From Streptomyces sp. CB01373 (lineage in GTDB: Bacteria > Actinomycetota > Actinomycetes > Streptomycetales > Streptomycetaceae), in the NCBI RefSeq assembly GCF_002803075.1, contig NZ_NNBK01000007.1, positions 124,001 to 188,000 of the forward strand: a DNA stretch of 64,000 bases, in the 5' to 3' direction. The notes beneath the pieces are model-generated. The model searched no databases and was not told the DNA's origin. It saw nothing but the letters and a program-made list of their open reading frames with translations. The position numbers were made by a program, and so were the translations under genes. Within the stretch, counting starts at the first letter, position 1; each line of letters starts with the position of its first letter. This document shows positions 1 through 8,656 of the stretch, piece by piece.

Positions 1-441
1 GCCACCGCTGTCCGCGGCGAGGCCCCCAGGCTGCGCACCTGGCTCAAGGAGGTCCGCGAGGCGATGGAACGCCTCCAGATCGATCCCGCCTTCGCCGAGC
101 GCAACGTCAACGAGGGCTTCTCCGGAGGGGAGAAGAAACGCCACGAGATCCTCCAGCTCGAACTGCTCAAGCCGAAGATCGCGATCCTGGACGAGACCGA
201 CTCCGGACTGGACGTCGACGCGCTGCGCGTCGTCGCCGAGGGCGTCAACCGCGTCCGCGCCACGGGACAGGTGGCCACGCTGCTGATCACGCACTACACG
301 CGCATCCTGCGCTACGTCCACCCCGACCACGTCCACGTCTTCGCCGAAGGCCGCATCGCCGACTCCGGCGGCCCCGAACTCGCCGACCGGCTGGAGGACG
401 AAGGCTATGAGGCCTACGTCAAGGGCACGGCGCAGGGCTGA
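1..441 (+). CDS. sufC: Fe-S cluster assembly ATPase SufC, C-terminal part
   Basis: The reading frame is open from base 1, so the N-terminus and P-loop lie outside the window; 146 residues remain. They carry the ABC signature FSGGEKKR, a Walker B stretch IAILDETDSGLD and the H-loop ITHYTR. The ETDSGLD form and the GEKKR signature are typical of SufC, the soluble ATPase that works with SufB and SufD in building Fe-S clusters, rather than of membrane transporters. Other suf genes would be expected upstream. A hairpin follows the stop directly, so this is probably the last gene of its unit. Confidence 0.93.
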   Translation, partial: ATAVRGEAPRLRTWLKEVREAMERLQIDPAFAERNVNEGFSGGEKKRHEILQLELLKPKIAILDETDSGLDVDALRVVAEGVNRVRATGQVATLLITHYTRILRYVHPDHVHVFAEGRIADSGGPELADRLEDEGYEAYVKGTAQG

Positions 442-442
442 A

Positions 443-472
443 CGGCCCGGTCCGCCCCCTGCTCCCGGGCCG
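443..472 (+). terminator. Hairpin after sufC
   Basis: CGGCCCGG (443-450) pairs with CCGGGCCG (465-472) across a 14-base loop, starting two bases after the sufC stop. There is no clear T-tract, as is usual in Streptomyces. The long loop makes it a modest candidate. Confidence 0.45.
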
Positions 473-548
473 ATCACTCGGGCGCCCGGCGCCACATCCG
501 GGACCCTGCTGTCCCTGCGGCGGTTGTGAGCCCAGGATTTCCGGCGCG

Positions 549-1196
549 TCACTCCAGGGAATCTCGCGCGAGTTCCGTCTCGATGAGGCGGTTCAGATGC
601 CGGCGGGCGTCCTCCGTCGTCAGCGGGGGTGTCTGCCGCAGGTGCTGCAGGGCCAGGCCGTCGGCGAGAGCGGCGAAGCGGACCGTGACGCCGTCGAGGT
701 CTTCGCAGGTGAACTCGCCCTCGGCGACGCCCCGTTCGATCAGGTGGCGGATCTGGTGGTGCCAGGCCTCGTAGCGCTGGGCCTGGCCGCGGGCGAAGGT
801 CTCGTCCGCGGCCTGCTCCCCCGCGTTCCAGTAGTCGAACCACATGCGCCAGTGCCGGTCGGTGTCCTCGGTGAACAGGGCGTCGACCATCAGCCGCAGG
901 CCCTCGGCACCGCTGGTGGCCTGCTCCGCCGCCTCGTCGAGCGCCGCGTAGTACCGCTCGATGTGCAGGATCATCGCCTCGGAGAGGATTTCCTGGACAC
1001 TGCCGAAGTGGTAGGTGACGGTGCCGACCGACACCCCTGCCGCGGCGGCGACGTCACGCACTCCCACCGACGCGTAGCCGCGTTCGGCGATCAGGGGGAC
1101 CGCCGCCTCCACGATGAGGCGGCGGCGTACCTCGGTGGGCTGGCGCGTGCGGTCCGCGGCGGCGACGGCGCGGCGCGGGCTCTTCGCCGCCGTCAT
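549..1196 (-). CDS. TetR/AcrR family transcriptional regulator
   Basis: An N-terminal helix-turn-helix (residues about 25-70, with GVRDVAAAAGVSVGTVTYHFGS) precedes a helical ligand-binding domain, 215 residues in all. I chose ATG 1196 because it gives an ATGA overlap with the stop of the upstream hydrolase and has GAGGAC in front; the longer ATG at 1226 has no ribosome binding site. It is the last gene of a six-gene coupled operon that begins with a peptide-type ABC transporter. The likely job, inferred from position, is autoregulation of that operon through the inverted repeats at 8400-8447. The inducer is unknown. Confidence 0.85.
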   Translation of the reverse strand: MTAAKSPRRAVAAADRTRQPTEVRRRLIVEAAVPLIAERGYASVGVRDVAAAAGVSVGTVTYHFGSVQEILSEAMILHIERYYAALDEAAEQATSGAEGLRLMVDALFTEDTDRHWRMWFDYWNAGEQAADETFARGQAQRYEAWHHQIRHLIERGVAEGEFTCEDLDGVTVRFAALADGLALQHLRQTPPLTTEDARRHLNRLIETELARDSLE

Positions 1197-3208
1197 CCCG
1201 ACGTCCTCGGCGTGGTGCGGTGCCATGCGCGCTTGGCCACTGTCTCTCCGTTCGCCCGTGCTTCGATGCGGCTGTCCATGACGAAGTCCGCGGCCGTGGC
1301 CCGCAGCTCCGTGCGCGCCATGATCTCAGCGTCCCAGTCGTCCCCGCGACGCAGCCGGATGTGCCACTCGGAGACGGCCCGCGCGGACAGCGGGTCGTCG
1401 TGACGGATGCGGTAGGTCTCGCGCGCGCTCTCCTCGTAGCGCAGTCCGTCCGGGTACGTGCGCGATCCCCCGTAGTTGGGGTCGACCTCCAGCGTCCACT
1501 CCCCCTTCGCCACGTCGATCGTGACCAGCCGCTCGGGGTGCGGCTTCGCGGGGGCGTCGTACGTCACCGGCAGCGGTGGCGCCTGCTCGGGCTCCTCGAA
1601 GCGGATCTGCGGCTCGTCCCCGGGCTCGCGCACGGGCAGGAGCAGGGCACTGTCGGCGGGGAGCACGGTCAGTTCGCCGCGTTCGCCGTGCGGCCAGACC
1701 CAGGGCCAGTACGCGTCGGAGACGGCGACCCGGATGCGGTGGCCGGGCGGGAAGGCATAGCCGATACCGGTCAGTTCCAACTCGACGTCCTCGTACGTGC
1801 CCGGCGTCCACTCGGCCACCCGGTCCCGTCCCTGCCTGCTGAGCAGGTTGAGCACCCCTCGGGTCACGAGCGTGGACGAGCCGTCGGGTGCGACGTCGCA
1901 GAGGCGGGCGATCACGTTGGCGCGCGGGGCAGCGCTGTCGAGCCGCAGCCTCAGCCGCGGACGGCCGAGGATCTCGACCCGCTCCTGAAGCACCTCCGAG
2001 TCGAAGCAGACGGACCGTCCGTCCTCCTCGCGCTGGTCGGGCGGCAGGTCGCTCGCGTTGCCGAAGGGGAAGAACCGGCCGGCGTCCAGCCCTGTGTGCT
2101 GCGGGGAGCGAACCATGACGACGGGGCCGGGGACGGTGTCTGTGCCCAGCGGTCGCTCGCACCAGGCGATACTCCGCGAGGGCCGGTCCGTGTCCCCCAC
2201 CCAGCGGCCGGGCATGACGTCGTACGAAGTGGCGGGCGGCACCGGGTCGTTGACCCAGGCCCTGAGCAGGGGCTCCGCCATGACACCGGTGTCCTCGTCC
2301 TTCAGCCAGTGGTCCCACCAGCGAAGGGTCTCCTGGAGGAAGCCGATCGCGGGGCCGGGCGGCAGTCCGCGATCGGGGTACTGGTGGGACCAGGGACCGA
2401 CGATGCCGCGGACGCGGTCGGTCGGCAGGTGCTCGACGAGCCGCAGCACGGTGTCGCGGTACGGGTCGTTCCAGCCGCCCACCGCCAGTACCGCCGCCCG
2501 TACGGCCCCGTAGTCCTCGCACACGCTTCCGTGCCGCCAGTAGTCGTCCCGTTCCTGGTGGTCCAGCCAGGTGTGCAGGAAGGGTTCGAGGGAGCCGAGG
2601 CGTTCGCGCCACATCGGCAGCCAGCGGTCGGCCCCGACGACCTGCGGGTCCGGCGGCCGTGAGGCGAAGGCGAGCATGGTGCCGGCCCAGGCGAGCATGT
2701 CGATGCCGAGGACGGCGCCGCCGGTGTAGTGGACGTCGTTGTCGTAGCGGTCGTCGGTCGAGCAGACCGTGACGATCGCCTTGAGCGGTTCGGGGGCGAG
2801 GGCCGCGATCTGCAGGGAGTTGAAACCGCCCCAGGAGATGCCGAACATGCCGACCCGGCCGGTGCACCAGGGCTGCTCGGCGAGCCAGTTGACGACGTCG
2901 ACGCCGTCCGCGAGTTCCCGCGCGTCGTACTCGTCGCCGGGCGTGCCCTCGCTGTCGCCGTGGCCTCGGATGTCGACGCGGACGGAGGCGTAGCCGTGAC
3001 CCGCGTACCAGGGGTGACGCTGCGCGTCGCGGGGCGCGGTCCAGTCGCTCTTGCGGTAGGGCAGGTATTCGAGCAGCGCGGGGACGGGGTCTGCCTCCGC
3101 GTCGGCGGGACGCCAGATCCGGGCGTGCAGACGGGTGCTTCCGTCGCCCACCGGGATCCAGACGTCCTCGCGTACGACCTGGCGCTCGAACTGCTCGCGG
3201 TACCTCAC
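1193..3208 (-). CDS. CocE/NonD family hydrolase (X-Pro dipeptidyl-peptidase S15 fold)
   Basis: The 671-residue protein has an alpha/beta hydrolase N-half with the nucleophile elbow GISWGGF (Ser near residue 124), a likely catalytic His in GPWSHQYP near residue 273, and a C-terminal jelly-roll of the PepX_C type. Members of this family are acyl esterases such as cocaine esterase, or proline-specific peptidases. There is no signal peptide, so it acts inside the cell. GTG 3208 overlaps the stop of the upstream ATPase (GTGA). Its place inside an oligopeptide-type ABC operon suggests that it cleaves the imported compound, an ester or a capped peptide. The substrate cannot be read from sequence. 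Confidence 0.88.
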   Translation of the reverse strand: MRYREQFERQVVREDVWIPVGDGSTRLHARIWRPADAEADPVPALLEYLPYRKSDWTAPRDAQRHPWYAGHGYASVRVDIRGHGDSEGTPGDEYDARELADGVDVVNWLAEQPWCTGRVGMFGISWGGFNSLQIAALAPEPLKAIVTVCSTDDRYDNDVHYTGGAVLGIDMLAWAGTMLAFASRPPDPQVVGADRWLPMWRERLGSLEPFLHTWLDHQERDDYWRHGSVCEDYGAVRAAVLAVGGWNDPYRDTVLRLVEHLPTDRVRGIVGPWSHQYPDRGLPPGPAIGFLQETLRWWDHWLKDEDTGVMAEPLLRAWVNDPVPPATSYDVMPGRWVGDTDRPSRSIAWCERPLGTDTVPGPVVMVRSPQHTGLDAGRFFPFGNASDLPPDQREEDGRSVCFDSEVLQERVEILGRPRLRLRLDSAAPRANVIARLCDVAPDGSSTLVTRGVLNLLSRQGRDRVAEWTPGTYEDVELELTGIGYAFPPGHRIRVAVSDAYWPWVWPHGERGELTVLPADSALLLPVREPGDEPQIRFEEPEQAPPLPVTYDAPAKPHPERLVTIDVAKGEWTLEVDPNYGGSRTYPDGLRYEESARETYRIRHDDPLSARAVSEWHIRLRRGDDWDAEIMARTELRATAADFVMDSRIEARANGETVAKRAWHRTTPRTSG

Positions 3209-4959
3209 GCGGCTCCTTCCGTGGTCGCCGTGCGCTCCTTCGGCACGGATCCGTCCTTGGTCACCGGGCGCCAGCGGCGCACTCGGTGACCGTGTCCGTG
3301 GTCTGTCCAGACGTTGTCCGGTTCGGTGGCGTCCGCCCAGTGGGCGACGTCGGCGGCGAGCGGCCGTGCGTCCGGGTCCGGTTCGAGGGCGGCTGCCATC
3401 AGTTGTCTGGTGTAGGGGTGGCCCGGCTCCGTGAACACGGCCTCCGTCGGGCCTTCCTCCACCACGACTCCGTGCCGCAGGACGACCACCCGGTCCGCGA
3501 TGCCGCGGACGACGGCGAGGTCGTGGCTGATGAACAGGCAGGCCAGTCGACGCTCGCGGCGCAGGTCGTCCAGCAGCCGCAGGACGTCGGCCTGGACGGA
3601 CACGTCGAGGGCGGTGGTGATCTCGTCGGCGATCAGCACGTCCGGTCCGCCCGCGAGCGCGCGTGCGATGCCGATGCGCTGGCGCTGGCCGCCGGAGAGC
3701 TGGGCGGGCAGCCGGTCGGCGAAGGCGGGGTCGAGCCGTACGTCGGAGATCAGTTCGCGGGCGCGGGCCGCGGCCTCCGTACGCCCCTCGACCGTGCCGA
3801 AGAAGCGCAGCGGCCGGCGGATGGCGTCGCCCACCGAGCGGCGCGGGTTGAGGGAGGTGTCGGCGTTCTGGAAGACGAGCTGGACGCGGCGCCGCAGAGC
3901 GAGGGGGCGTTTGCCCGCCGGGCGCGCGAGGTCGCCGCTCTCGTGTGTCATCGTGCCGCCGGAGGGGGTGCGCAGCCCGGCCAGCGTCCAGGCGAGCGTG
4001 GACTTCCCGCTGCCCGACTCCCCGACGAGGGCGAGGACTTCGCCGCGCCGGACATCGAAGGAGACGCCGTGCACCGCCCGGGAGGAGCCGTAGTCGATCG
4101 TCACGTCCCGCGCGGCCACCGCGACCTCGGCCTCGGGGGGCAGCGCCGCCCGGGGCCTGATCTCCCGCTCCCCCGTCTCGCTCACCAGGGCGAGACCCGC
4201 GTCGTCGAGGCGCGGCACGCTCGCCAGCAGCCTTTTGGTGTACGGGTCCTGCGGCGCGGCGAAGAGCCGTCGCGTCGGCGCCGTCTCCACGGTCCGGCCC
4301 GAGCGCAGCACGGTCACCTCGTCGGCCATGTGCGCGACCACGCCGAGGTCGTGGCTCACCAGCACGGCGGCCAGGCCGAGTTCGTCGCGCAGGGCGCCGA
4401 TCAGGTCGAGGACGCTGCGCTGGGTGACGACGTCCAGGCCGGTCGTGGGCTCGTCCAGGACGAGGACCTTCGGGCGGGCGGCGATGGCCATGGCGATGGC
4501 GACGCGCTGCTGCTGGCCGCCGGAGAGTTCGTGCGGGTAGCGGCGGGCCAGTTCGGCCGGGCGTGGCAGCCGGACCTGTTCGAGCAGGTCGAGGACCGGG
4601 ACGTCGCCGCCCGCCTCCTGGATCTGACGCCCGACGCGCATGGAGGGTGTCAGCGCCTGGCCGGCGTTCTGCGCGACCATGGCGACGGTGCCGCCACGCA
4701 GCCGTCTGAGCTCGCGCGCGGGAAGGGCGAAGACGTCCTTGCCGTCCACGTGCACCGAACCGCCCGTGATCCGCGACCCGTGCCGCAGATGGCCGAGCAG
4801 TGTGGCCGCGACGGTCGACTTGCCGCTGCCGGACTCGCCGACGAGGGCGAGCGTGTGTCCCTCGGCGACCTCCCAGGACACCTCCCGCACGACGGGTACG
4901 TCCCGGCCGCCCGAACGGTAGGAGACGGAAAGGGAGTTCACGGAAACGATCGAGGTCAT
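3205..4959 (-). CDS. Peptide-type ABC transporter, two fused ATPase domains
   Basis: Two complete nucleotide-binding domains lie in tandem in 584 residues. Each has a GESGSGKST P-loop, a signature (LSGGQQQR, then LSGGQRQR) and a Walker B. This is the DppD-DppF pair in one chain, as often seen in actinobacterial di- and oligopeptide or nickel-type importers. The start is ATG 4959, which shares one base with the permease stop (TGATG). A longer open frame to 5214 is only the out-of-frame shadow of the permease. It energises import by the two permeases encoded just upstream. Confidence 0.93.
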   Translation of the reverse strand: MTSIVSVNSLSVSYRSGGRDVPVVREVSWEVAEGHTLALVGESGSGKSTVAATLLGHLRHGSRITGGSVHVDGKDVFALPARELRRLRGGTVAMVAQNAGQALTPSMRVGRQIQEAGGDVPVLDLLEQVRLPRPAELARRYPHELSGGQQQRVAIAMAIAARPKVLVLDEPTTGLDVVTQRSVLDLIGALRDELGLAAVLVSHDLGVVAHMADEVTVLRSGRTVETAPTRRLFAAPQDPYTKRLLASVPRLDDAGLALVSETGEREIRPRAALPPEAEVAVAARDVTIDYGSSRAVHGVSFDVRRGEVLALVGESGSGKSTLAWTLAGLRTPSGGTMTHESGDLARPAGKRPLALRRRVQLVFQNADTSLNPRRSVGDAIRRPLRFFGTVEGRTEAAARARELISDVRLDPAFADRLPAQLSGGQRQRIGIARALAGGPDVLIADEITTALDVSVQADVLRLLDDLRRERRLACLFISHDLAVVRGIADRVVVLRHGVVVEEGPTEAVFTEPGHPYTRQLMAAALEPDPDARPLAADVAHWADATEPDNVWTDHGHGHRVRRWRPVTKDGSVPKERTATTEGAA

Positions 4960-5852
4960 CAGGAGCCCTCCCTGATCCGGTCCACGCCCCACGCCTTGGA
5001 CAGGCCGTCGGCCGCGAGGTTGAGTCCGATCACCAGCGTGGCCAGGGCGATGATGGGCGCGAGGCTCGCCATCGGGACGACGGTGATGGCGGTGCGGTTC
5101 TCGGCGACCATCAGGCCCCAGTCGGGGGTCGGCGGGTCGGCGCCGAAGCCGAGGAAGGACAACGAGGAGATGAGCAGGACGACCCAGGAGGCCCGCATGG
5201 CGGCCTCCACGCACACCACGTCGGTGATGTTGGGCAGGATCTCCCGCCGCAGGATCGGCCAGGTCCGCTCACCCCGGGCACGGGCCGCGGTCACGTAGTC
5301 GGCGGGGACGACGGCGAGCGCCGCGCCGCGCACCACCCGGACGACCTGGGGCACGTAGACCACGGCGATCGCCAGGACGATGACCGCCGGGCCCGTGCCC
5401 AGCGCGGTCACGATGACGAGGAGCGCGAGGATCGACGGCACGGACAGCACCGCGTCGAGCACGCGGCCCAGGACGTCGTCGAACCAGCCGCCGCGCAGTG
5501 CGGCCGCGCATCCGACGACCGTGCCCAGCGCGACGGTCAGGACGGTCGCGGCCACCGACACGCCGAGTGCGTAGCGGCCGCCGTACAGGACGCGGGCGAG
5601 GACGTCGCGCCCGTACTGGTCCGTGCCCGCCCAGTGCTCCCAGCTCGGGCCGAGCAGTGCGTGCGAGGCGTCGCCCGCGACCGGGTCGGACGAGGTGAGG
5701 AGCGGGGCGAGCAGGGCGATCAGCACGTGCACGGCGACGATCGTCAGGCCGACGAGGGCGGTGCGCGAGGAGCGCAGCGTACGCCAGGCGCGGGCCGCAC
5801 GCGTCGCGGAGGCGACCGGCGCGGCCACCGGTGCGGTGTCGAGCGTGGTCAT
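4959..5852 (-). CDS. DppC-like ABC transporter permease
   Basis: This 297-residue membrane protein has an N-terminal hydrophobic helix, a following periplasmic segment (GTDQYGRDVLARVLYGGR) typical of DppC/OppC, and a BPD_transp_1 core. The EAA-type loop is visible around ARARGERTWPILRREILPN. The family motif SFLGFGADPPTPDWGLMVAENR lies near the C-terminus. The start overlaps the upstream permease stop (ATGA), so synthesis of the two permeases is coupled. It pairs with the DppB-like permease to form the membrane channel of the importer. Confidence 0.93.
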   Translation of the reverse strand: MTTLDTAPVAAPVASATRAARAWRTLRSSRTALVGLTIVAVHVLIALLAPLLTSSDPVAGDASHALLGPSWEHWAGTDQYGRDVLARVLYGGRYALGVSVAATVLTVALGTVVGCAAALRGGWFDDVLGRVLDAVLSVPSILALLVIVTALGTGPAVIVLAIAVVYVPQVVRVVRGAALAVVPADYVTAARARGERTWPILRREILPNITDVVCVEAAMRASWVVLLISSLSFLGFGADPPTPDWGLMVAENRTAITVVPMASLAPIIALATLVIGLNLAADGLSKAWGVDRIREGS

Positions 5853-6805
5853 CGGGTCCTCCCTCCGGTACGGAGCTTGGGGTTGAGGGCCATGGCGCCG
5901 AGGTCGGCGGCGAGGTTGCAGACGACGTAGACGACGGCGCTGATCAGCGCGATGGCCTGGATGACGGGCAGGTCGCGGTTCTGCACCGAGGAGAGCATCA
6001 GCTTGCCGATGCCGGGGTAGTTGAAGACGTTCTCGACGACCGCTACGCCTCCGGCGAGCCAGGCGACGTTCAGCGCGATCACGTGCAGCGTCGGCAGCAG
6101 GGCGCCGGGCAGGGCGTGCCGGGTGACGACCCGCCAGGTGGAAAGGCCCTTGAGCCGGGCCGTGGTGACGTACTCGCTCGCCATCACGTCGATGACGGAC
6201 GTACGGGCCATGCGCACGATGTAGGCGGCCATGACCACGGCGAGCGCGAGCGCCGGGAGCCAGACGGCGGGCAGCAGCTGGCCCACGCTCGCCTCGGGGC
6301 CGTACAGCACGACCGCCGGGAACCAGGGCAGCGCGATCGAGAAGCAGAGCACCAGCACGGTGGCGACCACGAACTCGGGGACGCTCATGCCGACCAGGCT
6401 GACCGTCGAGATCAGGTGGTCGGGCCAGCGGTCGCGGTACAGACCCGCGAGGATGCCCAGCACGATCGACCCGGTGACGGCGAAGAGCACCGTGACGAGG
6501 GCGATGAGCGCCGAGTTGCCGAGGTGGGTGGCGACCTCGCCGCCGACGGGCCGGCCGGAGACGAGGGAGGTGCCGAAGTCCCCGTGCAGCGCCCCGCGCA
6601 TCCAGTGCGCGTACCGCTGCCAGGCAGGCTGGTCGAGTCCGAGCTTTCCGCGCAGGGCGGCGACGGCGTCCGGGGTGGCGTCCTTGCCGAGGATCTGGGT
6701 GGCGACGTCGCCGGGCAGGGCCTGGACGGCGAGGAAGACGATCACGGAGGACAGGACGAGCGTGCCGACGGCCGAGCCCACGCGACGGGCGACGAACGAC
6801 AGCAT
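5849..6805 (-). CDS. DppB-like ABC transporter permease
   Basis: The 318-residue protein starts MLSFVARRVGSAVGTLVLSS, the usual DppB/OppB opening with one N-terminal helix and a following periplasmic loop. It has the core BPD_transp_1 helices and an EAA loop around TTARLKGLSTWRVVTRHALPG. I set the start at ATG 6805, two bases after the stop of the binding protein; the frame stays open further upstream only as antisense-like Arg-rich sequence inside that gene. It forms the channel with the DppC-like partner. Confidence 0.93.
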   Translation of the reverse strand: MLSFVARRVGSAVGTLVLSSVIVFLAVQALPGDVATQILGKDATPDAVAALRGKLGLDQPAWQRYAHWMRGALHGDFGTSLVSGRPVGGEVATHLGNSALIALVTVLFAVTGSIVLGILAGLYRDRWPDHLISTVSLVGMSVPEFVVATVLVLCFSIALPWFPAVVLYGPEASVGQLLPAVWLPALALAVVMAAYIVRMARTSVIDVMASEYVTTARLKGLSTWRVVTRHALPGALLPTLHVIALNVAWLAGGVAVVENVFNYPGIGKLMLSSVQNRDLPVIQAIALISAVVYVVCNLAADLGAMALNPKLRTGGRTR

Positions 6806-6807
6806 GG

Positions 6808-8382
6808 TCAGGCTCCCTTCAGGCCGATGCCGAGGTAGTCGAACTCGAAGCCGTGCTCGTCGTATCCGCGCACCTGGCGGGAGATGCCGACGAGCCGGTC
6901 GGCGAACATGGGGGTCATCGCCCCGCCCCTCTCGATCACCATCGTCTGCGCCTCGCCGTACAGGTCGTGGCGCAGGGTGTCGTCGGTCTCGCGTCTGGCC
7001 CGATCGAGGAGAGCGTCGAAGTCCTTGTCGGACCAGGCGGTCTCGTTGTAGGAGGAGCCGCTGCGGAAGATCTGGGTGAAGAGCTGGTCGACGGGCCGGC
7101 CCGTGAACCAGTAGGTGGCCATGAGGGGCTTCTTCATCCAGATCTGCGTGTAGTACGAGTCGGCGGACGCGGTCTTGACCCGGACGCGGATTCCGGCCCG
7201 CCCGGCCGAGTCCCGGTAGGCGAGGGCCATGGGCGTGAACAGCGGGTCGTACGCGGAGGTGTAGAGGTCGACGGCGAGTCCCTCCTGACCCGCCTGCTTC
7301 AGCAGATGCCGCGCCTTCTCCGGATCGTGTTCGGGATGCGCGGAGATGTGGACGGGGTCGGAGGGCGGCACCGGGTTGTCCCAGCCGGCGCTGCCCGCGC
7401 CCTGCAGGGCCGCCTTCACCACGTGCTCGGGGTCGTAGGCGAGCTTCATCGCCTGCCGCACGCGGACGTCGGTGAAGGGCTTCTCCGTGGTCAGCATCGG
7501 GAGCACGTACCACTGGGCGTTCTTCACCCGGGCGACGGTGGCCCGGTCGGAGGCGGCGACCACGCGGGCGGTCGCGAAGTCGAGGTTGGTCTGGGAGAGC
7601 AGGTCGACCTGGCCCGCGAGCAGGGCGTTCGAGCGGGCCGACATGTCGGCGACCGAGTAGAAGGCGATGGCGTCGAGTACGGGGCGGCCCGCCCAGTGGT
7701 CCTGGTACGCGGTGATGCGCCCGGGTCCGGCCGGGGCGAACGACTCCAGTTTGAAGGGGCCGGTGCCGATGCCCGTGCGGCCGATGGACTTCGCGCTGCC
7801 GTCGGGGACGACGTAGCAGTTGTAGTGCGTCAGGAGGCTCGGGAACTCCGCGTTCGGGGTCTTCAGCGGGACCACGAGCGTGTGGGGGTCGGGGGTGCGC
7901 AGCGTCTCGGGGTCGATGAGCGGGGCGAGGACGGCGGCCTGCGGTGACGCCGTCGCCTTGTCGAGGATGTGGCGCAGGGTGTAGGCCGCGTCGGCGGCGG
8001 TGAAGGCGCGTCCGTCGTGGAACGTGACGCCCTTGCGGAGGCGGAAGGTCCAGGTGGCGGCCTTGTCGTCGGGCTCCCAGGACTCGGCGAGGTCGGGGGC
8101 GAGCATGCCGTCCGCGCCGATCCGGACGAGCCGGTTGTAGAGGGCGCCCAGGTATTCGTAGGCCGACAGGGAGCTGGCCGGATCCAGTGTCTCGGCGTCG
8201 GATGCGGCCGGCCGCGCGATGCGCAGCGTGCCGCCGCGGGCGGGTGCGCCCGTGTGCGCGGCGGCGGGCAGGACGGGGGTGGACGCGGCCCCCGTGCAGC
8301 CGGTCATCAGCCAGGACGCGCCCAGGGAGGCGACGCCCGCGGCGAGGACCGACCGCCGTCCAAGGTGGTGGGTGTCGGGCAT
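6808..8382 (-). CDS. Peptide-type ABC transporter substrate-binding lipoprotein
   Basis: The 524-residue SBP_bac_5 protein has an N-terminal export signal with a twin arginine (LGRRSVLAAG) and a lipobox ending LMTGC, so it is probably a Tat-exported lipoprotein. The mature part shows family landmarks such as AESWEPDDKAATWTFRLRKG and VTFHDGRAFTAADA. It is first in the six-gene operon and decides ligand choice. Family members bind di- or oligopeptides, nickel chelates or opines; the sequence does not show which. AAGGAC precedes the ATG, and the operator-like repeats lie 18-65 bases upstream. Confidence 0.92.
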   Translation of the reverse strand: MPDTHHLGRRSVLAAGVASLGASWLMTGCTGAASTPVLPAAAHTGAPARGGTLRIARPAASDAETLDPASSLSAYEYLGALYNRLVRIGADGMLAPDLAESWEPDDKAATWTFRLRKGVTFHDGRAFTAADAAYTLRHILDKATASPQAAVLAPLIDPETLRTPDPHTLVVPLKTPNAEFPSLLTHYNCYVVPDGSAKSIGRTGIGTGPFKLESFAPAGPGRITAYQDHWAGRPVLDAIAFYSVADMSARSNALLAGQVDLLSQTNLDFATARVVAASDRATVARVKNAQWYVLPMLTTEKPFTDVRVRQAMKLAYDPEHVVKAALQGAGSAGWDNPVPPSDPVHISAHPEHDPEKARHLLKQAGQEGLAVDLYTSAYDPLFTPMALAYRDSAGRAGIRVRVKTASADSYYTQIWMKKPLMATYWFTGRPVDQLFTQIFRSGSSYNETAWSDKDFDALLDRARRETDDTLRHDLYGEAQTMVIERGGAMTPMFADRLVGISRQVRGYDEHGFEFDYLGIGLKGA

Positions 8383-8399
8383 GAACCGACCGTCCTTCT

Positions 8400-8447
8400 C
8401 GTTATTCGTTCAGCGGAACGATTGAGTGAAGTGCGTGAACGATAACG
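8400..8447. promoter_or_regulatory. Nested inverted repeats, probable operator of the ABC-hydrolase-TetR operon
   Basis: Two symmetries overlap. CGTTATTCGTTCA (8400-8412) faces TGAACGATAACG (8436-8447), matching apart from one inserted base. Inside it, TCGTTC (8406-8411) and GAACGA (8416-8421) form a perfect palindrome with a four-base centre. The block lies just upstream of the binding-protein start (8382, minus strand) where a promoter must be. By position it is the likely site for the TetR protein encoded at the operon's end; this is inference. Confidence 0.55.
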
Positions 8448-8571
8448 AGGGGACGCTTTCGCGCCAACCCTTGGAGTGCGGAATTCAACTTCGGAGACTC
8501 AGTCGTTACGCCCCCCAGAGACGCCCGGCACCGGGCCGCGACCACCAACGCCCACCTCCAGCATTTATTTC

Positions 8572-8585
8572 TCTCGCGAGCGAGA
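8572..8585. promoter_or_regulatory. Palindrome upstream of ctaD
   Basis: TCTCGC-GA-GCGAGA is a perfect 14-base palindrome sitting in an unusually AT-richer patch (from about 8562) 72 bases before the ctaD start. It is followed by TACCTT (8586-8591), a possible -10 element. It may be an operator; I do not recognise the factor. Confidence 0.35.
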
Positions 8586-8656
8586 TACCTTGGGAGAGGC
8601 CGGGCCGCTGTGCAAGCAGCGCACGCCCGGAGGTCTCGCACGCATGGAGGATTGCC

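Noticed and set aside
597-1403. Plus-strand frame of 268 codons opposite the TetR and hydrolase genes
   Set aside because: Antisense to two well-supported genes; no ribosome binding site or recognisable protein.
3286-5298. Plus-strand frame of 670 codons opposite the double ATPase
   Set aside because: Mirror of strong ABC motifs on the minus strand; composition typical of a shadow frame.
5849-7513. A longer 554-codon form of the DppB-like permease
   Set aside because: The added part overlaps the binding-protein gene and is Arg-rich shadow; ATG 6805 gives the normal family length.
8402-8641. Minus-strand frame of 79 codons in the ABC-ctaD spacer
   Set aside because: It crosses the operator dyads, has no ribosome binding site and no homology I can recognise.
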